In this document: positions 57,760 through 64,000 of the stretch, one piece after another | Numbering within the stretch: the stretch's first letter is position 1 | How the letters are laid out: every line of letters starts with the position of its first letter | Assembly: GCF_001642735.1 (NCBI RefSeq) | Contig: NZ_LWHM01000025.1 | Coordinates: 1 to 64,000 of the forward strand | Direction: 5' to 3' | From: Pseudohongiella nitratireducens | GTDB taxonomy: Bacteria > Pseudomonadota > Gammaproteobacteria > Pseudomonadales > Pseudohongiellaceae | DNA length: 64,000 bases | Made by a program: the position numbers and the translations under genes | The notes under the pieces: generated by a model | The model's input: only the letters and a program-made list of their open reading frames with translations | Database searches by the model: none | Told to the model about the DNA's origin: nothing

Positions 57760-60717
57760 ATGACCGTTACGCCCAGTACACCCACCGCATTGATCATGCT
57801 TTGCAGCGATTTGTTCTGGTACCAGAACCAAAATGCAGACTGTTTATCGGTCGAACACTGTTCGACCCGGCTTTCTGAACTCGGCGGCAAAATCGCTGCT
57901 TCCTGCCTTCATGAGTACATGTCCGGGGCAGACCGTGTCAGATGGTTGCAATTGCTCAGCCTGCATCGCTCTTTTCGCGACTTTGAGTGTCAGATTTCAA
58001 TAGACGACAAACCCTTCTGGTTACGCATCTGTGCCACGCCCATTGTGGATGAGGAAGGCATTCAGTCAGGTTACTCCTGCCTGGCCGAGGACATTGGCAA
58101 AGAACTCCGGCAAAACAGCCGCCTGATGCGTTTCCGTGCGGCCATGGATACTTCACTGGATATGATTTACCTGGTGGACCGTGAGACGCTGCAGTTTCTG
58201 GATGTTAATGACACCGCCTGCATCAACACCGGGTGGTCACGCGAGGAAATTTTTGCCCGTGGCCCCGATCGTGTGCTGAACCTGGACAAGGACGAGTTAA
58301 TTGCTCGTTACGATCGCCTGATTTATGAAGGCGACAGCAGTCGCCTGGAGCGGCAGTGGACCACACCGGACGGGCGGGATATCGTTGTTGAAGTCTACAG
58401 CCGGGCAACTCGCATAGAAGATCGCTGGGTAATTATCGGGGTGGGCCGCGATATCACTTCCCGCAAGCAGGTGGAAATGCGTAACCTGCGCCTGCAAAAC
58501 CTGTTTTCTGCACTGAGCCTGACCAACGAGGCGATTCTGCGTGCCCGATCTGAAAACGTGCTATTTCAGGACGCTTGCGATGCCGTGATCACCTCCGGTT
58601 TGTTCACCATCGCTGCTGTGCGTGTGCCTGACGAAAATGGCTGGTTTCAACCGGTCGCCGTAGCCGGGGCACATGCACCCGATCCTACCAAAATTCGCGT
58701 CAATATTGATAAGAACAACCCGAAAGGGCAAGGCATCAGTGGTGAAGCCTGGCGCAGTGGAAAAGCCAGTATCAGCAACGATTTTCAACATGACCCCAGA
58801 CTGAAACCCTGGTGGCAGGAAGCCATAGAGCTGAACATCGGCAGCGGCGCTGCGTTTCCGCTGTACCGCCGCAAACAGAAGGCAGGCATGATGCTGTTCT
58901 TCTCGTCTGAGCCCTGGGCATTTGATGACCAGACCCAGTCCATATTGCAAAGCATGGCGGATAACTTATCTTTTGCCCTGGACAGCTTTGCCGCAGAAGA
59001 AGAACAAACGCGTGCCCAGGCCGCTATCAAGGCCAGTGAAGAGAATTTACGCAGTCTGGTTCACCTGACCTCTGATTTTTTCTGGGAATTTGACGCTGAA
59101 CTGCGTTTTACCCGTTATGACGGGCGAATTGTCGGTGAGGCCAATGAGGCTGCAATCAAAGGCGCCATTGGCACCCATTTGTGGGACAACCCCGGTGTTT
59201 CCGCTTCCGAGGAAGAATGGAAGCAGTTCATGGAGACGCTGGCAAAACGGGCACCTTTCCGGGAGTTCGAGTTCGCCTTCACCAACCTTGAGGGCCGCCT
59301 TTATTATTTCTCCATGAGTGGCGAACCGGTATTTGATGAACAAGGCGAATTTACCGGCTACCGGGGTATCTCCCGGGATATCAGCAGCAAGAAAATTGCC
59401 GCCAAACGCATCGAGCACCTGGCGACACATGACCCGCTAACGGGCTTACCCAACCGTAATATGTTCAGCGAATTGCTGCAGCAACAGATCAACAACGCCA
59501 GGCGTTACCCGGATCAGGCCTTTGCTATCTTGTTTATCGATCTGGATCGGTTCAAAACCGTCAACGATAATTTCGGTCATCACATGGGCGATGCCCTGCT
59601 CCGTGATATTGGCGAGCGCATCAGCCGACCTTTAAGAAGCAGTGATATTGTGGCCCGACTGGGTGGTGACGAATTTGTCGTATTGTTGCATAAAATCAAA
59701 GATCGGCACCGGGCCAGGAAAGTGGCAGGCTGGATTCTGGAACGCTTGAGTACACCCATCTATTTAAAGCAGCACGAATTCCTGATCAGTGCCAGCATCG
59801 GCGTCAGCATATTTGGCGAAGACGCCCATGATGAAGAGACACTGATGAAACACGCCGACACCGCCATGTATGCCGCCAAGGAAGCCGGTCGCAACAATGT
59901 TTGCTGTTACTCCAGCGACCTGCACCACCATGCGCAGGAACAGGCCAGCCTGGCACTGGCTCTCCGCCATGCATTACAGCGTGAAGAGCTGGAGGTTTAC
60001 TACCAGCCCAAAGTCGAGCTGAAAACAGGCCGGGTAACCGGAGTAGAAGCACTGCTGCGCTGGCACCACCCTGAGCTGGGTCAGGTGTCTCCGGAACGAT
60101 TTATTCCCATCGCAGAAGATAACGGTCTGATTCTGCCCATCAGCGACTGGGTGCTGGAAACAGGATTGCAGCAACTGCGCGACTGGGATGAGATGGGCCT
60201 GCCGGCGCTGAACATCGCCGTGAACCTCTCTGCCCGGCAATTCAGTGATCCGAACCTCGCTCGCAACGTGGTGAGTAAATTACGGCAATATGAAATCGAC
60301 GCCCACCGCCTGGAACTGGAGCTGACGGAAAGCATGGTGGTCCAGGATCCGGCACATGCCATCTCTGTCATGAGAAGCATCCAGGAAAGTGGCGCCAGAC
60401 TGGCACTGGATGATTTCGGTACTGGTTTCTCGTCACTTGGGCAACTGCGTCACTACCCAATTGACACACTGAAGATCGACCGGACCTTTGTTCAGGAACT
60501 GGCCGAGGACAAACAGGATCAGGCCATCAGTCGCGCCATTATCGCCATGGGCAAAACGCTGGGGCTGACAGTGGTTGCCGAAGGCGTGGAAAATGAGGTA
60601 CAGGTGACTTTCCTGAAACAGCACCACTGTGATCAGATACAGGGGTACCACATCAGCCGCCCGGTTCCCCAGGGCCGCTTCATTGCCTGGTATCGCCAAC
60701 AGCTGACCAAACGATAA
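57760..60717 (+). CDS. PAS-PAS-GAF-PAS-GGDEF-EAL c-di-GMP signalling protein
   Basis: About 985 aa from ATG 57760 (MTVTPSTP); 10 extra codons upstream are possible. Order: PAS-like (15-125), PAS (126-240, ending GVGRDITSRKQVE), GAF (about 250-415), PAS (425-550, ending GISRDISSKKIAAKR), GGDEF (555-715) and EAL (730-985). The diguanylate-cyclase signature RLGGDEFVVLL (about 634) is intact, and so are the phosphodiesterase motifs EALLRWHHP (about 760), LALDDFGTGFSSL and AEGVENEVQ, so either or both activities are possible. No membrane segment or signal peptide was seen; it is cytosolic and could influence polysaccharide export (inference). Confidence 0.93.
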   Translation: MTVTPSTPTALIMLCSDLFWYQNQNADCLSVEHCSTRLSELGGKIAASCLHEYMSGADRVRWLQLLSLHRSFRDFECQISIDDKPFWLRICATPIVDEEGIQSGYSCLAEDIGKELRQNSRLMRFRAAMDTSLDMIYLVDRETLQFLDVNDTACINTGWSREEIFARGPDRVLNLDKDELIARYDRLIYEGDSSRLERQWTTPDGRDIVVEVYSRATRIEDRWVIIGVGRDITSRKQVEMRNLRLQNLFSALSLTNEAILRARSENVLFQDACDAVITSGLFTIAAVRVPDENGWFQPVAVAGAHAPDPTKIRVNIDKNNPKGQGISGEAWRSGKASISNDFQHDPRLKPWWQEAIELNIGSGAAFPLYRRKQKAGMMLFFSSEPWAFDDQTQSILQSMADNLSFALDSFAAEEEQTRAQAAIKASEENLRSLVHLTSDFFWEFDAELRFTRYDGRIVGEANEAAIKGAIGTHLWDNPGVSASEEEWKQFMETLAKRAPFREFEFAFTNLEGRLYYFSMSGEPVFDEQGEFTGYRGISRDISSKKIAAKRIEHLATHDPLTGLPNRNMFSELLQQQINNARRYPDQAFAILFIDLDRFKTVNDNFGHHMGDALLRDIGERISRPLRSSDIVARLGGDEFVVLLHKIKDRHRARKVAGWILERLSTPIYLKQHEFLISASIGVSIFGEDAHDEETLMKHADTAMYAAKEAGRNNVCCYSSDLHHHAQEQASLALALRHALQREELEVYYQPKVELKTGRVTGVEALLRWHHPELGQVSPERFIPIAEDNGLILPISDWVLETGLQQLRDWDEMGLPALNIAVNLSARQFSDPNLARNVVSKLRQYEIDAHRLELELTESMVVQDPAHAISVMRSIQESGARLALDDFGTGFSSLGQLRHYPIDTLKIDRTFVQELAEDKQDQAISRAIIAMGKTLGLTVVAEGVENEVQVTFLKQHHCDQIQGYHISRPVPQGRFIAWYRQQLTKR

Positions 60718-60898
60718 TCAAACCTGAAGCCTGGCTAAACACTTACCATACACGACAGCTGGTCACAAACTCACAATCCCTCAATAACTTGACGCAACGC
60801 AAGTTTCTGCCCTTAAGTTTCAGACCGATTTGCCGTTAGCAATACCAAGAAAGCATTATCACCAATTGCTATACGGTACAGAAGAAAGGTGCAGAATC

Positions 60899-62440
60899 AT
60901 GCCAGAACGCAAGCTGTTCTCCAAAAATGAAAAACTTGTATCCACTACCGACAGGGACAGCTATATCCGCTATGCCAACAAGGAGTTTATTGATATATCC
61001 GGCTTTAGCGACGAAGAGCTGGTTGGCTCTCCGCATAATATTGTGCGCCATCCAGACATGCCTAAACAGGCATTCAAGGAGCTCTGGGGACAGTTAAAAG
61101 CCGGTAAACCCTGGCTGGGCATGGTGAAAAACCAGTGCAAGAACGGCGATTATTACTGGGTGGATGCTTATGTCACCCCGGTTCTGCGCAATGGTGAAAT
61201 TCAGGGCTATCAATCGGTGCGAAGCTGCCCCGATGAGGTTGATGTCAAACGTGCCGAAAAACTGTATCGCCAGATAAGAAACAACAAGTCAGTCCAACTG
61301 AACAGCCTGATTAGCTGGCGACATAAGATATTGGCCGTTCCTGCCCTGTTCTTTGCCCTGTGCTTGTCGGCAGGCCTGGTCAGTGGCGTTGGTATGGGTT
61401 ACCTGGCAACTATTGTATTAGGCGGGGTTGCATCAGTTGCGGCGACGGGCGCTTTGCTGATGCCTTTCCGAGACCTGATAGAACGTAGCGAGCGGATTCT
61501 TGATGACCCCCTTGCCCGTCGCGTCTACTCCGGCCGTACGGATGAGCTCGGTAGCCTGTCCCTGGCACTGAAGGCGCGTGAATCGCAGATCACTACCATC
61601 CTCAAACGTGTTGATGAAGCGGCCGGACGTTTGTCCACCGTTTCTGACGATGCTACTGAGGCGGTCGTGGATACTGATAATGCGATCAGCCAGCAATTGA
61701 CTGAGCTGGATTCAGTTTCCTCAGCCGTAACAGAAATGACCAGCGCCATTCATGAGGTTGCCAGCAATACGGCTAATACATCCTCTGCTGCCGAACTGGC
61801 AGACAAGAGCGTTCAGGATGGTCACGAGTCAGTTGAAAAGAGCCTCAGCGCCACCACTGAACTGGCCAGAAGCATTGATGAAATCACGCGCATGATTGAG
61901 ACACTGGGCACCGACAGCAATGCCATCGGTTCGGTGATCGAGGTGATCAACGACATTGCCGAGCAGACCAACCTGCTGGCTCTCAATGCTGCCATTGAAG
62001 CCGCCCGGGCAGGTGAACAGGGACGCGGCTTTGCCGTGGTTGCTGATGAGGTCCGCACGCTGGCACAGCGCACGCAGAACTCAACCGTTGAAATCAAGGA
62101 CATCATCAACCGGATCCAGACCAGTACTAACAGCTGCGTCAGCAGCATCGGCTCGGCCCAGGAGCGGGCGCAGTCCTGTGTGGGTTACAGCGAAGCGGCT
62201 GATAGCTCCTATACCCAGATCAGCCAGGCGGTATCCGATATCCGCAACATGACATTCCAGGTGGCAACAGCCGTGGAAGAACAGAGCGCCGTTGCCGAAG
62301 AAGTCAATCGCAACATTGTGAACATTCAGACGCAATCTGAACGCACTAATGAGGCGTCCGGCAAAACCGCCAGCACAACTCAGGCGCTGGGCCGGGATAT
62401 TGCTGCAATGAGAGAAATGGTTAATCAGTTTTCTGCCTGA
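60899..62440 (+). CDS. Aer-like methyl-accepting chemotaxis protein with PAS sensor
   Basis: 513 aa from ATG 60899, preceded by AAAGG; a longer frame begins at 60830. The N-terminal PAS (5-125) has [40 protein letters not shown] and [20 protein letters not shown], the pattern of redox-sensing Aer receptors. Two close membrane helices (about 145-190: [40 protein letters not shown]) flank a short turn, then a HAMP-like region and a signalling domain with the CheA/CheW-contact hairpin [20 protein letters not shown] and [16 protein letters not shown]. It reports energy or redox state to the chemotaxis system. Confidence 0.93.
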   Translation: MPERKLFSKNEKLVSTTDRDSYIRYANKEFIDISGFSDEELVGSPHNIVRHPDMPKQAFKELWGQLKAGKPWLGMVKNQCKNGDYYWVDAYVTPVLRNGEIQGYQSVRSCPDEVDVKRAEKLYRQIRNNKSVQLNSLISWRHKILAVPALFFALCLSAGLVSGVGMGYLATIVLGGVASVAATGALLMPFRDLIERSERILDDPLARRVYSGRTDELGSLSLALKARESQITTILKRVDEAAGRLSTVSDDATEAVVDTDNAISQQLTELDSVSSAVTEMTSAIHEVASNTANTSSAAELADKSVQDGHESVEKSLSATTELARSIDEITRMIETLGTDSNAIGSVIEVINDIAEQTNLLALNAAIEAARAGEQGRGFAVVADEVRTLAQRTQNSTVEIKDIINRIQTSTNSCVSSIGSAQERAQSCVGYSEAADSSYTQISQAVSDIRNMTFQVATAVEEQSAVAEEVNRNIVNIQTQSERTNEASGKTASTTQALGRDIAAMREMVNQFSA

Positions 62441-62535
62441 TCAATACAGGAGAAATCGCGGCAGTAAACGGGTGGACATGGCTGGAAACAGCAAGAGTGG
62501 AATAAGTTGAAACCCCAGCCGTTAAAGTCAGTAAT

Positions 62536-62561
62536 GAAGCGCTGTTAAATTACAGCGCTTC
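62536..62561. terminator. 10-bp hairpin spanning the mtnC stop codon
   Basis: GAAGCGCTGT-TAAATT-ACAGCGCTTC is a perfect 10-bp inverted repeat overlapping the last codons and stop of mtnC (minus strand) and located about 100 bases after the chemoreceptor gene on the plus strand. It lies between convergent genes; no T-run follows in either direction. Confidence 0.5.
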
Positions 62562-63254
62562 AAGGTCAATCTCTGCAAAGGAAGACACCATCTGGTGATT
62601 TGAAGCGATATCCTGAATTGGGGTATCGCTTTCTTGTGGGCGTACCACACGAATGGTCTTCATACCGATAGACGCGGCCGCATCCAACTCCCCTTCGATA
62701 TCCGACAGGAAAAGAATGTCTTCTGGCGCCAGTGCCACCCACTCTGCTATTGCCTGGTAGGAAGCCTTCTCCTGTTTGGCACCCATATTGGTATCAAAGT
62801 AGCCGGCGAACAGCAGCCGCAGGTCGCCAAAATTGGTATAGCGCATGAACAGTCGCTGCGCTTTCTCAGAGCCAGACGAATAGACATACAGGTTAATGCC
62901 GTCGTCGAGCCAGGCCTGCAGGCGTTCAGGCACATCAGGATACACGTGCGCCTGATATTCGCCACGCTGATAGCCTTGCTCCCAGACCATGCCCTGCAGG
63001 GCTTTTAATTCAGTGACCTTCTCATCGGCCCGCATCCATTCCAGCAACTGGGCAATCAATGCTTCAGTATTGCGGTAAGGAATACCGGTATTGTCACTGA
63101 TCGCGCGCAACTGACGTGCCACGTCACGCTCATCTTTGTGGTCGCGAATAAAGTCCGGCAGAAATTGCTCGGCATAAACAAAAAGAACATCTTTGACAAA
63201 GCGAATGGAACTGGTGGTTCCCTCAATATCTGTCACGATCGCGATTGGTTTCAT
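62550..63254 (-). CDS. mtnC: Acireductone synthase (2,3-diketo-5-methylthiopentyl-1-phosphate enolase/phosphatase)
   Basis: 234-aa HAD-family enzyme of the methionine-salvage pathway. Seen: the HAD motif variant VTDIEGTTSSIRFVKDVLF, YSSGSEKAQRLFMRYTNFGD, YFDTNMGAKQEKASYQAIAE and LFLSDIEGELDAAASIGMKT. It enolises and dephosphorylates the diketone to acireductone, substrate of MtnD. It is last in the mtnB-mtnD-mtnC order and overlaps mtnD by 4 bases. Length and motifs are standard. Confidence 0.95.
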   Translation of the reverse strand: MKPIAIVTDIEGTTSSIRFVKDVLFVYAEQFLPDFIRDHKDERDVARQLRAISDNTGIPYRNTEALIAQLLEWMRADEKVTELKALQGMVWEQGYQRGEYQAHVYPDVPERLQAWLDDGINLYVYSSGSEKAQRLFMRYTNFGDLRLLFAGYFDTNMGAKQEKASYQAIAEWVALAPEDILFLSDIEGELDAAASIGMKTIRVVRPQESDTPIQDIASNHQMVSSFAEIDLEAL

Positions 63255-63832
63255 TGTGACTCCAGTCGGGAAAACGAATCTGCTATAGCACTGCCGGTAT
63301 AGTTTGCCACCCAGCCTTCGGGGTTATTGAAAAAGCGAATGGCAACAAACCTTGGCGCCGGGCCCATGTCAAACCAGTGCGGCGTATTGGCCGGCACCGA
63401 TATCAGATCCCCCTTCTGACACAATATTTCGTACACTTTCCCGTCAATGTGCAGGCTGAACAGCCCTTGCCCATCAACAAAGAAGCGCACTTCATCTTCA
63501 CTATGGCGATGCTCACTTAGAAACTTCTGGCGAAGCTCCAGCAGCTTTTTTGCTTTAATTTCCGGGTCCTGAGCTACCTGGTTGCCGCTGGCATCAAGAC
63601 TGATGACATCAACTGTCTGGTAACCTTCATTGTCTTTCAGCCTGGCGATATCGTCCGCATAAGCCTGCATGACCTTCTCATCACTGTCGCCGGCTTTAAC
63701 GGGCGCGTTTGCCTGCCATTGCTCAAAGCGTACACCGACCCCTGCCAATGTCGCCGCAATTTCAGCCGGATCAACACTATGTAGCAGTTCTGTCGCTGGG
63801 TCGTTGTCAGCAAAAACACTGATTTCACTCAT
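63251..63832 (-). CDS. mtnD: Acireductone dioxygenase
   Basis: 193-aa cupin, starting at ATG 63832 ([11 protein letters not shown]), whose ATGA overlaps the mtnB stop. Seen: the metal-binding [16 protein letters not shown] (two His and Glu) and [12 protein letters not shown] (third His). With Fe it yields the keto-acid of methionine and formate; with Ni an off-pathway reaction. It shows the normal length and is translationally coupled on both sides. Confidence 0.95.
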   Translation of the reverse strand: MSEISVFADNDPATELLHSVDPAEIAATLAGVGVRFEQWQANAPVKAGDSDEKVMQAYADDIARLKDNEGYQTVDVISLDASGNQVAQDPEIKAKKLLELRQKFLSEHRHSEDEVRFFVDGQGLFSLHIDGKVYEILCQKGDLISVPANTPHWFDMGPAPRFVAIRFFNNPEGWVANYTGSAIADSFSRLESQ

Positions 63833-64000
63833 GCCTTCGCATCTCCTGCCATTAATCGTTCCCCGGCTGAGGCCAGCCTGTGGGTCTGCCAATAATAATC
63901 CAAGAGGAATTCCAGGGCCTCAAGATGCCGTAACGTTTCAGTCATGTCTCTTCCCCACGTGTACAAACCGTGTCCTCGAATCAGGTAGGCGACACCCGTG
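63829..64000 (-). CDS. mtnB: Methylthioribulose-1-phosphate dehydratase, C-terminal part (gene continues past window)
   Basis: The last 56 codons of an aldolase-class-II-like protein: [20 protein letters not shown] and [19 protein letters not shown] are the typical MtnB end, with the zinc-ligand His in RGHG. The 5' part lies outside the window. The stop TGA overlaps the ATG of mtnD, indicating an mtnBDC operon. Confidence 0.92.
   Translation of the reverse strand, partial: TGVAYLIRGHGLYTWGRDMTETLRHLEALEFLLDYYWQTHRLASAGERLMAGDAKA

Overview
The window looks like a chromosomal segment of a free-living, probably marine gammaproteobacterium. The evidence is the smc-zipA-ligA gene order, an RfaH/ops pair, a Wza-Wzb-Wzc export block, an mtnBDC methionine-salvage block and a WecA-type initiating transferase. 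I cannot name the genus. No tRNA, rRNA or CRISPR array was found.

Region 1 (about 1-28.5 kb, almost all minus strand) is a capsule/exopolysaccharide or O-antigen locus. In transcription order it runs wza, wzb, wzc, an EPS-type MarR regulator and rfaH. An exact ops element (GGCGGTAGCGTG on the minus strand, 23034-23045) follows, and then the sugar genes. wbpA, wbpB, wbpD, wbpE and, further on, wbpI form the UDP-GlcNAc to UDP-ManNAc(3NAc)A pathway; gmd plus fcl make GDP-L-fucose; galE interconverts UDP-Glc and UDP-Gal. Wzx and Wzy candidates, three glycosyltransferases and several decorating enzymes (formyltransferase, LbH acetyltransferase, FemAB/GNAT-like protein, deacetylase-like protein) complete it. 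By eye the middle of this locus is AT-richer than the flanks, and it is scarred: a cysD gene is cut by an IS407-group element, an IS256-family remnant carries a nested IS3-family element and an orphan IS end, and there are decayed pieces of a second wzc and a second deacetylase-like gene.

Region 2 (28.7-37.6 kb, minus strand) is core: ligA, zipA and smc. ZipA is about three times its usual length because of a very long acidic linker.

Region 3 (37.9-53.2 kb, plus strand) is the most unusual part: an outer-membrane-barrel-like protein followed by five consecutive full-length paralogues of 823-901 aa. Each has a signal peptide, a conserved beta-rich N-terminal domain of about 235 aa, an acidic/Gly linker, a variable helical middle, and a conserved C-terminal domain ending in an EF-hand-like Asp-x-Asn-x-Asp-Gly loop and a shared C-terminal motif. 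I recognise no described family. Copies 1/2 and 3/4 are close pairs that also share leader sequence, so the array grew by duplication. Terminators follow copies 1, 2 and 4.

Region 4 (53.5-64 kb) holds wecA, a beta-CASP metallo-beta-lactamase protein, an argD-type aminotransferase, a PAS/GAF/GGDEF/EAL protein, a PAS-type chemoreceptor, and mtnC, mtnD and the end of mtnB. WecA could start the lipid-linked glycan of region 1, which has no initiating transferase in view. A link between the five secreted paralogues and the polysaccharide is inferred from proximity only.
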